DNA of 64,000 bases, from contig CAJOHD010000005.1 of the NCBI GenBank assembly GCA_905234275.1, forward strand, positions 62,001-126,000, read 5' to 3'. The stretch comes from an uncultured Bacteroidales bacterium. Lineage in GTDB: Bacteria; Bacteroidota; Bacteroidia; Bacteroidales; F082. Below, piece after piece: positions 31,727 to 40,559 of this stretch (within the stretch, counting starts at the first letter, position 1; each line of letters begins with the position of its first letter). Under the pieces are notes generated by a model. It searched no databases, was not told the origin of the DNA, and saw nothing but the letters and a program-made list of their open reading frames with translations. A program made the translations under genes and the position numbers.

Positions 31727-33034
31727 TTATTGATTATTAGGGAGTTGTAAAATGTTTTTCTTCGCAAATAAGGTCATTGTGATACCTCTTGCGAACATGA
31801 AGCCGAGGAAAGCGATCCAAAGTCCGTGGTTGCCGTAAATAGGGACTAAAAAATACCAAAGTGGCATAAAAATCAGGATAGACGAGATAATCATGGTGTT
31901 GCGGATGGCTTTGGAGGCTGTTGCGCCGATATAGATGCCGTCCCAAAGGAATGCCGCGAAAGTGATTATCGGGATAAGCACCATATAAATATAATAAGGT
32001 GGAATCTGTTCGAGGATCAGAGGGCTGTCGGAAATCATTTTCACGAATGGGGTAGGAAAGAGAGCGTAAAGAATGGCAAACGGAACGCATATATAGCATC
32101 CCCACTTGAAAAGATGTGTGACAACGCTCTGCAGCTTTGCTTCGTCGCGGGCACCGATGAATTTTCCTACTAGAGCTTCACCAGCGTATGCGAAACCATC
32201 GGTGAAATATGAAAAAATATAGAAGAATTGCAGAAGTATCATGTTGATACTCAGTATATTATCTCCAAGTTTCGCTGATTGGTTCGTGAAGAACGCTATT
32301 GTGAAAACCAGAAGGATGCTTCTGATCATCAAGTCGGTGTTGACTTTGAAAAATCTCTTTAATTTATTGATATCCAATAAGATATGTAAATCAATCTTTG
32401 TGAGATAGCTGCGATATTTTACGATGATGAAGACCAAGGCGGTGATGAGACCACAATATTGTGCGATGACGGTGCCGAGAGCAACGCCAACTACGTCTTG
32501 TTTCATCACTACTACAAAAAATATGCTGAATATTATATTTAACACATTGATTATGATAGCGATAGCCATTGGAATTTTAGTGTTCTGCATCCCAATGAAC
32601 CAACCGTTGAGGCAATAAAGCAACATATTTGCCGGTGCTGCCCAAATTCTTACGAAGAAATATGTTATCGCCAGATTTTTCACATCATCGCTGCCGTCGA
32701 GTAGAGCCAGACTGAGTTTGGCGATAGGTCCTTGGATGCATAATATTAATAGGAATGCCAGAATCGCGATTGTTATGGATCTGTAAAGAGAGTAACTTAC
32801 CTCTAAAAAATTTTTTGCGCCGTATGATTGTGCGGTGAAACCGGTGGTTCCGGCGCGCAGAAAGCTGAAAAAAGAATAAAGCACGCTGAATATAGTTCCT
32901 CCGAGGGCGATAGCACCTATATAAATAGGTGAGCTGAGGTGCCCCATCAGAATCATATCCACCAAACCGAGCAACGGAATAGTTATGTTGCTGATTATGT
33001 TTGGGATGGCTAATTTTAAAATTGAACGGTTCAC
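31727..33034 (-). CDS. MATE family efflux transporter
   Basis: A 435-residue, 12-segment inner-membrane antiporter of the DinF branch. The N-terminal ILKLAIPNIISNITIPLLGL, VDMILMGHL, RAGTTGFTAQSYGAK and the second-half FTNQSAKLGDNIL / YAGEALVGKFIGA repeats are typical. It exports cationic compounds or metabolites using Na+ or H+; the substrate is unknown. GTG 33034 gives the family-typical N-terminus (MNRSILKLA). A TTG at 33052 is an alternative but overlaps the TAATTTTG promoter-like element. Confidence 0.88.
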   Translation of the reverse strand: MNRSILKLAIPNIISNITIPLLGLVDMILMGHLSSPIYIGAIALGGTIFSVLYSFFSFLRAGTTGFTAQSYGAKNFLEVSYSLYRSITIAILAFLLILCIQGPIAKLSLALLDGSDDVKNLAITYFFVRIWAAPANMLLYCLNGWFIGMQNTKIPMAIAIIINVLNIIFSIFFVVVMKQDVVGVALGTVIAQYCGLITALVFIIVKYRSYLTKIDLHILLDINKLKRFFKVNTDLMIRSILLVFTIAFFTNQSAKLGDNILSINMILLQFFYIFSYFTDGFAYAGEALVGKFIGARDEAKLQSVVTHLFKWGCYICVPFAILYALFPTPFVKMISDSPLILEQIPPYYIYMVLIPIITFAAFLWDGIYIGATASKAIRNTMIISSILIFMPLWYFLVPIYGNHGLWIAFLGFMFARGITMTLFAKKNILQLPNNQ

Positions 33035-33115
33035 GAAAAAATTTTTATGCAAAATTAAAAAATAATGCGTTATGTATCAAATATTTTCGTAAATTTGCCG
33101 TGTTGAAACGAGATG

Positions 33116-33169
33116 GTGTGGAAAAGTGTGAAACAATTCCACAATTTTCCACAATGAAATGTGTGGAAG
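33116..33169 (+). promoter_or_regulatory. Upstream dyads TGTGGAA/TTCCACA (likely activator sites)
   Basis: GTGTGGAAAA, TTCCACAATTTTCCACA and TGTGTGGAAG give four half-sites in alternate directions within 54 bases. They lie about 75-125 bases before the sigma-54 promoter, the usual range for an enhancer-binding protein. Confidence 0.55.
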
Positions 33170-33240
33170 ACAAAAGCAGAAGATTTTTATAAAGCATTGA
33201 TTATCAGGTGGAAAGATAAAATTTCAACAAATTTTACAGT

Positions 33241-33257
33241 TTGGCACGATTTTGGCA
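33241..33257 (+). promoter_or_regulatory. Sigma-54 promoter of the coiled-coil lipoprotein gene
   Basis: TTGGCACG-ATTTTG-GCA has GG (33243-33244), ten bases and GC (33255-33256), the invariant sigma-54 spacing, with a perfect -24 half TTGGCACG. The start codon is at 33303, so the leader is about 35 bases. No TAnnTTTG is present in the gap. Confidence 0.75.
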
Positions 33258-33302
33258 CAAACTTATGACGTTAGCATCGACTAATCTAAAATTATAACAA
33301 AA

Positions 33303-34163
33303 ATGAAAAAGACATTAACAATTTTATCTGTCGCATTAGTAGCTCTTTTATTAAGCTCATGCGTTGAGAGTTCAAAGAAGTACAAAGCATTAGTTGCTGA
33401 AAAAGAATCTCTTGTTGTTGAAAACCAGAAGATGGAAAACGAATTCAATGCCACAATGGGTATCCTCAATGAAGTTGAGAACAACCTCCAGGCAATTCGT
33501 GACGCAGAAGGTATCCTTTTAGTTAAACAGGAAGGTAGCGAAAGAGATCAGGTCGTTGCAGAGCTTCTTCAGATCAAGGAAGTTATGGCAGCAAATCACG
33601 CACGTTTGGACTCATTGAACGAAGTTCTTGCTAAATCTAACAGAAACAATGCAAATTTGCGCGCTCAGATTAAGAAGTTACAGGCTCAGATCACAGAGAA
33701 GGAAGAGATGATTTCAACTCTCCAGGCACAGATTGCAGAGAAAGATGGTCAGATTGCTAACTTGAACACACAGGTTGATAACCTCAACACAAACCTGAAC
33801 AATGCAAACAACCAGATTGCTAATCTGAATGAGAACATTGAAAATCAGACAAATGAGATGAACGCTGTTTATTACATCAACGGAACAGTGAAAGAATTGA
33901 AAGAGAAGGGCGTTATCCTCAGCACAAAGAAGATCTTGAAGAGTGATGTTCCTACACAGGAATTCACAAAGGCTGACATGCGCAACCTCAATACAATTAC
34001 ATTCAACTCAAAGAAGGCTGTCGTTCTTTCAACACACCCAGTTGATTCTTACACACTCGTCAAAGGTACTGACGCTGACGGTAAGAAGATCATGACACTT
34101 GAAATTACAAATCCAGAGATGTTCTGGAAAGTAACAAGATATTTGGTTGTTCTAACCAAGTAA
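33303..34163 (+). CDS. Coiled-coil lipoprotein
   Basis: A 286-residue lipoprotein with lipobox LLSSC (Cys20). Residues about 25-190 form an almost unbroken coiled coil with heptads (LRAQIKKLQAQITEKEE, LQAQIAEKDGQIANL, then Asn-rich LNTNLNNANNQIANLNENI). Residues 195-286 are a beta-rich globular domain (AVYYINGTVKELKEKGVI, KAVVLSTHPVDSYTLV). The layout suggests an outer-membrane lipoprotein that projects through the periplasm. Its sigma-54 promoter and the NtrC-type gene after it suggest envelope or starvation control. The family is not named by me. Confidence 0.8.
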   Translation: MKKTLTILSVALVALLLSSCVESSKKYKALVAEKESLVVENQKMENEFNATMGILNEVENNLQAIRDAEGILLVKQEGSERDQVVAELLQIKEVMAANHARLDSLNEVLAKSNRNNANLRAQIKKLQAQITEKEEMISTLQAQIAEKDGQIANLNTQVDNLNTNLNNANNQIANLNENIENQTNEMNAVYYINGTVKELKEKGVILSTKKILKSDVPTQEFTKADMRNLNTITFNSKKAVVLSTHPVDSYTLVKGTDADGKKIMTLEITNPEMFWKVTRYLVVLTK

Positions 34164-34190
34164 TTTTTCTGCTCGTTTTCAATATTTACG

Positions 34191-34229
34191 GAAATCCGGC
34201 GCCGCCTGGCGCCGGATTTCTATTTTTTT
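34191..34229 (+). terminator. Strong intrinsic terminator
   Basis: GAAATCCGGCGCC and its exact complement form a 13-base stem with loop GCCT, followed by TATTTTTTT. Confidence 0.9.
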
Positions 34230-34275
34230 ATAGTATTTTTATAGTATTTTTTGTCGCCAATAAAAAGAAAATATT

Positions 34276-34283
34276 TATTTTTG
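34276..34283 (+). promoter_or_regulatory. -7 promoter element for the sigma-54 activator gene
   Basis: TATTTTTG lies 22 bases before the ATG at 34306; TTG at 34251-34253 is a possible -33 element with a 22-base spacer. Confidence 0.45.
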
Positions 34284-34305
34284 CACACGAGCAGAAAATA
34301 TTTAT

Positions 34306-35652
34306 ATGTCAAGAAGGATTCTTATAGTAGATGATGATGTCGCTTTTGGAGTCATGCTTAGAACATGGTTCCAGAAGAACAGCTGGGAAGCGGTGTTGAT
34401 TTCGAGTTTGGAGCAGGCACTCCAAGTGTCGACATCGTCGCAATTCGATTTGATACTGAGTGACTTGCGTCTTCCAGATGGCGACGGAATCATGTTCCTC
34501 ACGTATCTGCGTGAGAAGAAAATCATGACACCTTTTATTATTATGACAGGATACGCCGATGTTCAGACGGCTGTGAACGCGATAAAACTCGGAGCCTTTG
34601 ACTACCTTAAGAAACCTATTATTCCTGAGGTTTTACAGCAGAAAATAGAATTAGCTTTAACTCAGGATAAAGCAGATAAAAAGGATAAGGAGGATAAGAG
34701 AGATAAGAAGGATAAAGAGGTGGCGATGATGGTGAGAGGTAAGAGTCCGGTGATTCAAAGAGTTTACACTCATATTTCGCTTGTGGCTCCGACTAAGATG
34801 TCGGTGCTCGTGCTTGGAGAGAGCGGCACTGGTAAAGAATACATCGCAAGGATGATTCATGAGCAAAGCGGTCGCAAAGACAAGCCGTTTATCGCCGTTG
34901 ATTGCGGCAGTCTCTCAATGGAGCTGGCGCCTTCTGAACTTTTCGGACATAAAAAAGGCTCGTTTACATCGGCAATTGCTGATAAGAGAGGCGTTTTTGA
35001 GGAGGCGAAGGGTGGAACAGTGTTTCTCGATGAAGTCGGTAATCTGCCTTATGAGGTGCAGAAACAGCTTCTGAGAGCGCTGCAGGAGCAGAAGGTGAGA
35101 CCTGTGGGTTCTGCTCAAGACATAGATGTGGATGTCAGAATCGTTGCAGCTACCAATGAAGACTTGGAAAAAGCCATTGAAGAAGGACGTTTCCGTCAGG
35201 ATTTGTACCATAGAATAAATGAATTCTCGATAGAAGTGCCGCCGCTGCGCGACAGAATTGATGATCTTGAGGAGTTCGCATATCATTTTCTGGAACAAGC
35301 TAATGCCGAGTTGGGCAAAGATGTGAAGCATATCAGTGCAGAGGCGTTGGATGTCATGAAACAATACGAGTGGGACGGTAACCTTCGTGAGTTGAGAAAC
35401 GTGATTCGCAGAGCTACTTTATTTGCTGAAAATCAAGAGATTAGCGCTGATAATCTGCCTGTCTTGAAAAACAAGGCACAAAAGGCGCAGGTGGTTGAAG
35501 ATATGGCATTGCAGCCTGGCGACGAGAAGGAGCAGATTCTTGCGGCATTAAAAAAGGCGCGCGGAAACAAGACTGTCGCCGCCAAACTGCTGCAGATCGA
35601 CCGTAAAACGCTGTATAACAAGATGCATCTGTACGGAATGGATCTTACTTAA
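34306..35652 (+). CDS. Sigma-54-dependent response regulator (NtrC family)
   Basis: A 448-residue activator with a receiver domain at 1-118 (acidic pocket DDD, phosphorylatable Asp53, Lys103), an AAA+ domain from about 142 to 375 and a Fis-type HTH at about 405-447 (RGNKTVAAKLLQIDRKTLY). The AAA+ part has Walker A GESGTGKE (171-178) and Walker B TVFLDEVG. The sigma-54-contact loop reads GSFTSA (218-223) in place of the consensus GAFTGA. The linker (121-138) is a tract of Asp-Lys-X made by a 9-base DNA repeat. No kinase gene is adjacent; the nearest is at 42445-44904. It probably drives the sigma-54 promoters in this window; that is inference. The last 8 bases overlap trmH. Confidence 0.9.
   Translation: MSRRILIVDDDVAFGVMLRTWFQKNSWEAVLISSLEQALQVSTSSQFDLILSDLRLPDGDGIMFLTYLREKKIMTPFIIMTGYADVQTAVNAIKLGAFDYLKKPIIPEVLQQKIELALTQDKADKKDKEDKRDKKDKEVAMMVRGKSPVIQRVYTHISLVAPTKMSVLVLGESGTGKEYIARMIHEQSGRKDKPFIAVDCGSLSMELAPSELFGHKKGSFTSAIADKRGVFEEAKGGTVFLDEVGNLPYEVQKQLLRALQEQKVRPVGSAQDIDVDVRIVAATNEDLEKAIEEGRFRQDLYHRINEFSIEVPPLRDRIDDLEEFAYHFLEQANAELGKDVKHISAEALDVMKQYEWDGNLRELRNVIRRATLFAENQEISADNLPVLKNKAQKAQVVEDMALQPGDEKEQILAALKKARGNKTVAAKLLQIDRKTLYNKMHLYGMDLT
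34666..34719. repeat. Six 9-base units GATAAGGAG-type, in frame
   Basis: GATAAAGCA, GATAAAAAG, GATAAGGAG, GATAAGAGA, GATAAGAAG and GATAAAGAG follow without a break (54 bases). They encode six Asp-Lys-X triplets in the receiver-AAA+ linker. The same unit occurs inside the gene at 61405-64000. Confidence 0.8.
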
Positions 35653-36331
35653 ATTCCGGGTATAATTCGTAAAACTTATTTTCGAAAGTGCGGACGCGAT
35701 TGAGTGATTTGCGTGTCCAATCGAGGCGTATCTCCTGTTTCTCCTCTTCAGAGAGATGCCAGTCGATGTCGCTTTTATGCAGTCGTTGTGTGAGGGTGTA
35801 CATCAGCAATGCCGCGGAAACACTGATGTTGAAGCTCTCTGTGAAGCCGTGCATCGGAATCTGGACGTACATGTCGGCATGTTCCAGGGCATAGTCGGTC
35901 AGACCTGTCTTCTCGGTGCCGAAAACCACGGCGATAGGCTGATCGAGTGGGAGTGTGTCAAGGCTGTAATCATTCTGATGAGGACAAGTGGCTACGATTT
36001 TATAACCTTTGCTGTGAAGATAATCGAAAGCTTCCGGAGTGTTGAACTCGTTCACGTTGTATTTGTGAAGGTCGAGCCATTTGCTTGAGCCGACGACAAT
36101 ATCAGGATTTATGTCATAGACCCATTTGTTCTCGATAATGTGAATATCTTGAACGCCAGTGAGGTCGCAGCTTCTGAGCACGGCGCTTGCATTATGCGAC
36201 TGATAGATGTCTTCAAGCATTATTGTGAGGTGACGTGTGCGATAATTCAGCACCTGTTCGAATCGCTGTTTTCTCTCATCGGTGATATATTCCGAAAGAA
36301 ATTCGTATAATTTTTTTTCTTTTGCGTTCAA
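35645..36331 (-). CDS. TrmH-family RNA 2'-O-methyltransferase
   Basis: The protein (228 residues from TTG 36331) is a SpoU/TrmH knotted methyltransferase, most like tRNA (Gm18) 2'-O-methyltransferase. Motif 1 is VLEDIY-like (IMLEDIYQSHNASAVLRSCD), motif 2 is IAVVFGTEKTGLTD and motif 3 is IPMHGFTESFNISVSAALL. The reading frame stays open to 36400 without ATG. The -7 element TATATTTG (36383-36376) lies inside that extension, so the start must be after it, and TTG 36331 is the likely codon. Confidence 0.85.
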   Translation of the reverse strand: MNAKEKKLYEFLSEYITDERKQRFEQVLNYRTRHLTIMLEDIYQSHNASAVLRSCDLTGVQDIHIIENKWVYDINPDIVVGSSKWLDLHKYNVNEFNTPEAFDYLHSKGYKIVATCPHQNDYSLDTLPLDQPIAVVFGTEKTGLTDYALEHADMYVQIPMHGFTESFNISVSAALLMYTLTQRLHKSDIDWHLSEEEKQEIRLDWTRKSLNRVRTFENKFYELYPEFK

Positions 36332-36375
36332 AATGAATGACTTAAGATGATTAAACCTTTGACTTAAAATTTTTA

Positions 36376-36426
36376 CAAATATATTAAAAAATTTGTTCAA
36401 ACATAAATAAAAAAACCGTAAATTTG
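36376..36426. promoter_or_regulatory. Divergent promoters of trmH and the TPR gene
   Basis: Minus strand TATATTTG (36383-36376) serves the methyltransferase. Plus strand TAAATTTG (36419-36426) lies 22 bases before ATG 36449. Confidence 0.5.
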
Positions 36427-36448
36427 CAGTCCGAAAAAATGTATTGAT

Positions 36449-37141
36449 ATGGCAAAAGAAAACGTACAGAAAGACGAAGAACGTCTTGAACAGATTGAAA
36501 CTACATTAGGTAAAACAGAAATGTTCATTGAGAACCATCGCAAGCCTATTATTATAGTTGTAGCGATCCTCATCGTGGCTATTTTGGCTATTTTTGGTGT
36601 GAAGAAGTTCATCATGGAACCTCGTGAGACAGAGGCAGCCAACGCTATTTTCCACGCAGAGCAGCTCTTCGAAAAAGATGACTATGCTACAGCTCTCAAC
36701 GGTGATGGCAATATTGATGGTTTCCTTAGTGTTATCAACGAATACGGTGGAACAAAATCAGGAAATCTTGCAAGATATTATGCTGGTGTTTGCTATCTTA
36801 ACCTTGGTGACTTCAATAACGCTATCAAGTATCTTGGCGAATACAAAGGCAAGGATTTGTTCGTGAAGCCATTGGCTATGGCTGCTATGGGCGATGCATA
36901 TATGGAGCTCGGCAATGCAGGCGAGGCAGCAAAATGCTATGAGAGAGCTGGAAAAGATACAGACAACGTGCTCACAAGCCCAATGTTCCTTATGAAAGCC
37001 GGCTATGCTTACGAGATGGTTGAAAATTACAAGAAAGCTTTGGAAGTTTACAATATCATCAAGAACGATTATCCAACAAGCAATGAAGGATTCTACGTAT
37101 TGAAGAATATTGCTTACGTCGAGGCAAAGATGGCAGAATAA
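36449..37141 (+). CDS. Membrane-anchored TPR protein
   Basis: A 230-residue protein with a cytoplasmic N-terminus, one membrane segment at about 34-52 (IIIVVAILIVAILAIFGV) and a periplasmic part made of TPR pairs: ARYYAGVCYLNLGDFNNAIK, AAMGDAYMELGNAGEAAK and KAGYAYEMVENYKKALEVY. It resembles YfgM/BamD-like helper proteins of the envelope. The partner is unknown. It is followed by a terminator and then fmt. Confidence 0.75.
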   Translation: MAKENVQKDEERLEQIETTLGKTEMFIENHRKPIIIVVAILIVAILAIFGVKKFIMEPRETEAANAIFHAEQLFEKDDYATALNGDGNIDGFLSVINEYGGTKSGNLARYYAGVCYLNLGDFNNAIKYLGEYKGKDLFVKPLAMAAMGDAYMELGNAGEAAKCYERAGKDTDNVLTSPMFLMKAGYAYEMVENYKKALEVYNIIKNDYPTSNEGFYVLKNIAYVEAKMAE

Positions 37142-37166
37142 GATATAAGCTTAGATAAAAGTGAAG

Positions 37167-37196
37167 ATGCCTGATTCTGAGGAGTCAGGCATTTTT
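37167..37196 (+). terminator. Intrinsic terminator between the TPR gene and fmt
   Basis: ATGCCTGA and TCAGGCAT form the stem, followed by TTTTT. Confidence 0.75.
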
Positions 37197-37213
37197 AATA
37201 AATAATAAAGACT

Positions 37214-38179
37214 ATGAGAATCATATATTTCGGAACTCCGGAGATAGCGGCATCACAGCTTGAGGCAATATTGGCGGCAGGTTATGATGTTCCGGTTGTT
37301 GTGACCACGCCCGATCGTCCGGCAGGACGCGGAAAGCAGATGCATGCTTCCGAGGTTAAAGAATGTGCCTTGAAGCATGGCTTGACAGTTCTGCAGCCTG
37401 AGAAACTAAAAGACGAGGCTTTTGTTGAGCAGCTGCGTTCGTACAATGCCGATTTATTTGTCGTGGTGGCTTTCAGGATGCTTCCGGAAGTGATTTGGAG
37501 TATGCCACCGAAAGGTACCATTAACCTGCACGCGTCGCTTTTGCCGCAATACAGAGGCGCTGCGCCTATCAACCATGCGATTATCAATGGAGAGAAAGAA
37601 ACAGGCCTGACGACGTTTATTCTCGACAAAGAAATCGATACCGGAGCAATGATAATGCAGGAAAAGATCGCTATTGGGGATAAGATGAACGCTGGCGAGC
37701 TTCATGATGCGATGATGCACCTCGGCAACGATGTCATTGTCAAGACGATAAAAATGATTGAAGAAGGGAAGGTGCAGGCACAAAGCCAGAACTCAGTCAT
37801 CGAGAAAGATAATCTTGTTTTGAAGCCTGCTCCGAAAATCTTCAAGGAGGATTGCTACATCGACTGGAGCAAATCAGGGAAGGATATTTACAATTTTGTG
37901 AGAGGGCTTTCGCCATACCCAGCAGCACATGCAAAGATTCAGAATCCGAAAGGCGAGATTTTAGATCTAAAGGTCTATGAGGTGGATTTGGCGTTAAAAT
38001 CTTGTGAAAAAGACACTGTAAACAGCCTTAAAACCGACGGAAAATCATATTTGGAAGTGGTTTTGAAGGATTCGCGCATAAGATTTTTGGAAATTCAGCA
38101 ACCAGGAAAGAAAGCGATGCCAATTGCAGAATTCCTAAGAGGGACAAGGGTTTCCGAAGATTGGAAACTTATTTTGTAA
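37214..38179 (+). CDS. fmt: Methionyl-tRNA formyltransferase
   Basis: Fmt formylates initiator Met-tRNA with 10-formyl-THF. The 321-residue protein shows MRIIYFGTPEIAASQLEAIL, VTTPDRPAGRGKQ, the folate-site NLHASLLPQYRGAAPINHAI with catalytic Asn and His, TTFILDKEIDTGAMI and the C-terminal OB-like GLSPYPAAHAKI. Length is normal. It has no obvious -7 element of its own; deformylase, its usual partner, is not present here. Confidence 0.96.
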   Translation: MRIIYFGTPEIAASQLEAILAAGYDVPVVVTTPDRPAGRGKQMHASEVKECALKHGLTVLQPEKLKDEAFVEQLRSYNADLFVVVAFRMLPEVIWSMPPKGTINLHASLLPQYRGAAPINHAIINGEKETGLTTFILDKEIDTGAMIMQEKIAIGDKMNAGELHDAMMHLGNDVIVKTIKMIEEGKVQAQSQNSVIEKDNLVLKPAPKIFKEDCYIDWSKSGKDIYNFVRGLSPYPAAHAKIQNPKGEILDLKVYEVDLALKSCEKDTVNSLKTDGKSYLEVVLKDSRIRFLEIQQPGKKAMPIAEFLRGTRVSEDWKLIL

Positions 38180-38229
38180 GTTGTCATTGAAATTTTTTTC
38201 AAAAAAATTAAAAAAAATGAAAAAAAAAG

Positions 38230-38259
38230 TTGTAAGTGACTGATTTTATGTTATATTTG
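38230..38259 (+). promoter_or_regulatory. Promoter of the HU gene
   Basis: TTG (38230-38232), a 19-base spacer and TATATTTG (38252-38259): a complete match to the Bacteroidota consensus. ATG follows at 38297. Confidence 0.7.
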
Positions 38260-38296
38260 CATTGTCAAAAATTACAAACTTATTAAAACTTACAAA

Positions 38297-38560
38297 ATGA
38301 ATAAAGCAGAATTAGTAAATGTGATGGCTGAAAAAGCTGGCCTCACAAAGGTTGACGCTAAAAAGGCATTGGACGCTTTCATTTGCGCAGCAACAGGTGC
38401 AATCCGTAAAGGTGAACGTATTTCATTAGTCGGCTTCGGCACATTGTCAACAACAAAACGTCCAGCACGTAAAGGTCGTAACCCACAAACTGGCAAAGAA
38501 ATCACAATTGCAGCTAAGACAGTTGTGAAATTCAAAGCTAGCGCTGATTTAGTAAAATAA
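38297..38560 (+). CDS. HU family DNA-binding protein
   Basis: An 87-residue histone-like protein that bends DNA in the nucleoid. It starts MNKAELVNVMAEKAGLTK. The signature GFGTLSTTKRPARKGRNPQT and the arm residues RKGRNPQTGKEI with the intercalating Pro are intact. It forms dimers. Strong promoter and terminator suggest high expression. Confidence 0.95.
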   Translation: MNKAELVNVMAEKAGLTKVDAKKALDAFICAATGAIRKGERISLVGFGTLSTTKRPARKGRNPQTGKEITIAAKTVVKFKASADLVK

Positions 38561-38582
38561 TAGGTTTTACTATTGACAACTT

Positions 38583-38610
38583 AGGTCGCTCTTACGAGCG
38601 ACCTTTTTTT
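38583..38610 (+). terminator. Intrinsic terminator of the HU gene
   Basis: AGGTCGCTC and GAGCGACCT with loop TTAC, followed by seven T. It also lies just after the recQ stop on the other strand. Confidence 0.88.
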
Positions 38611-38612
38611 GT

Positions 38613-40544
38613 TTAGAATAACGTCTGTTGTTTGCCTTTTTCCTTCAGGTTTCCGTTTTCGTCCTGCTCGATTGTACCGTTGTCGAGCATCCAACGCACG
38701 GTCTCAAGCACTTTTTCCTCGAAATAATTCTTCGCCAGTGAGGGGGTCTCATACAATGGGATGACGCGTTTTTTCAGCTCCTGAAGTATCAACTCGCTAA
38801 TGTTTCTATATTCTTCGTCGTTGATATTCATCTGGTTACGAATATTGCACACATCGCATTTGCCGCATCGTGTGTTGATTTTCTCGCCAAAATATCTTAG
38901 GAGCTGGACGCTTCGGCATTCGGTGTCGTTATTTACAAAATCAATGACGGCTTGAACACGCTTCGTGGCGTCATCCTTGCGGTTTTTATAAACCTCATCA
39001 GAGAGGATGAAATGCTTTGTGTCCTGACGCTCGGTGAGATATAGAATCTGCGGCTTGTCGCTGCGTTGGATATATGTTAGGAAGTTGAATTTCTCCAGTT
39101 GTTTCAGTGTTTGCTCGACTTTCTCCACATCGATGCCGAGCTTGTGGCTGATTTGCTCTTCTCGTATCTTGACGAAATCTGATAAGATGCCGGGATAGTT
39201 TCTGAGCAGATATTTTATCATGACATCGAAGTCAGGGTATTCAACCTGGAAGCGGTAGAGATCCTCGCGACTTGCTTTGATGAACAGCTGAGAAGGAGTG
39301 TCGAGTGCTTCCGACAGGGCAAAAAAACCTTCTCGTTCCATGAGTTTCAAGGAGTTAAACACCTCGAGAAGCGAAAAGCCATAGTTTGTCGCGAATTCGT
39401 TCATGTCGAACGGATAACTTTGCCCGTTGCCTGCGCCGACAGGTATCTGAAGATAGTTTCCGAGTGCATCGTAAATCGTTTTTATGCGATCCAGCTCAGG
39501 ATACGACTGTTGGAGGTTCTCTTTGAGTTGTTTGATGTCGCTGTCGGCTACGAGTAGGAATGCCTCAGAAGGCTTAAGGTCGCGGCCTGCGCGTCCGGCT
39601 TCCTGGAAATAAGCCTCGAGGCTGTCGGGAAGGTCCATGTGAACGACGAGGCGCACGTCGGGCTTGTCGATGCCCATCCCAAAAGCGTTGGTGGCGACGA
39701 TAACCTTTATCCTGCCGTCCATCCATAGCTTCTGGCGCTCGTCACGGGTCTTGGCGTCGATGCCTGCATGATAGAAAGTGGAGCTGATGCCGGCTGACTG
39801 TAGCCAGTCGGCGATGACCTTGGTGCGTTTGCGGCTGCGCACATAAACGATGCCGCTTCCCGATTGCATCCTCATGAAGAGTCGGTACATAAGTCCGTAT
39901 TTATCAGCGACTTTCATGACGTTGTATGTGACGTTTTTGCGCTCGTAGCTGGTCTGGAAAACATTCTGCTCCTTGAAGCCGAGCCTGTATTGGATGTCTT
40001 CCACGACTTTCGGCGTTGCGGTAGCAGTGAGGGCTAACACAGGAGTGCTAGGTATGTAAGGACGTATCTCCGCTATCTTTAAATAAGGTGGACGGAAATC
40101 GTAGCCCCATTGTGAGATGCAGTGTGACTCGTCGATGGCGAGCAGGCACACTTTCATTTTTTTTATTGCCTCGACAAAAGCGTCGGTCATCAGGCGTTCC
40201 GGTGAGACGTATAAGAACTTGAGGCCGCCGAAAACAGCTTTGTTGTATGCTATCTCCACCTCGCTGGGATGCATCCCTGAATAGATGGCAGCGGCAGGAA
40301 TGTTTATGTTTTTCAGGTGTTGCACCTGATCTTTCATGAGTGAGATGAGAGGCGTGACGACAATGCAGACGCCATCCATCGCGAGGGCGGGGACCTGAAA
40401 ACAGATCGATTTTCCTCCGCCTGTCGGCAACAATGCAAGGGTGTCGTGACCCGCGATGACAGAATCGACGATGTCTTCCTGCATAGGGCGGAACGACGGG
40501 TAACCCCAGTATTTTACCAAAACAGCGCGCGTCAGTTCACTCAT
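38613..40544 (-). CDS. recQ: ATP-dependent DNA helicase RecQ
   Basis: A 643-residue 3'-5' helicase of recombination and repair. Seen: FRPMQEDIVDSV, Walker A LLPTGGGKSICFQVP, DEAH-box-like AIDESHCISQWGYDFRPPY, LTATATPKV, AFGMGIDKPDVR, EAGRAGRD and the zinc cluster around CRSVQLLRYFGEKINTRCGKC. An RQC winged helix follows; no clear HRDC domain is seen at the C-terminus. ATG 40544 (MSELTRAVL) is preferred, as upstream codons overlap the promoter. Confidence 0.95.
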   Translation of the reverse strand: MSELTRAVLVKYWGYPSFRPMQEDIVDSVIAGHDTLALLPTGGGKSICFQVPALAMDGVCIVVTPLISLMKDQVQHLKNINIPAAAIYSGMHPSEVEIAYNKAVFGGLKFLYVSPERLMTDAFVEAIKKMKVCLLAIDESHCISQWGYDFRPPYLKIAEIRPYIPSTPVLALTATATPKVVEDIQYRLGFKEQNVFQTSYERKNVTYNVMKVADKYGLMYRLFMRMQSGSGIVYVRSRKRTKVIADWLQSAGISSTFYHAGIDAKTRDERQKLWMDGRIKVIVATNAFGMGIDKPDVRLVVHMDLPDSLEAYFQEAGRAGRDLKPSEAFLLVADSDIKQLKENLQQSYPELDRIKTIYDALGNYLQIPVGAGNGQSYPFDMNEFATNYGFSLLEVFNSLKLMEREGFFALSEALDTPSQLFIKASREDLYRFQVEYPDFDVMIKYLLRNYPGILSDFVKIREEQISHKLGIDVEKVEQTLKQLEKFNFLTYIQRSDKPQILYLTERQDTKHFILSDEVYKNRKDDATKRVQAVIDFVNNDTECRSVQLLRYFGEKINTRCGKCDVCNIRNQMNINDEEYRNISELILQELKKRVIPLYETPSLAKNYFEEKVLETVRWMLDNGTIEQDENGNLKEKGKQQTLF

Positions 40545-40559
40545 CTGAATATTTTTTTG

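Noticed and set aside
33035-33052. TTG start for the MATE gene
   Set aside because: It overlaps a TAATTTTG promoter-like element; GTG 33034 matches the usual family N-terminus. Not fully excluded.
36332-36400. N-terminal extension of the TrmH-type protein
   Set aside because: The extension contains the likely -7 promoter element and lacks ATG; family members start near LNAKEKKLYEFL.
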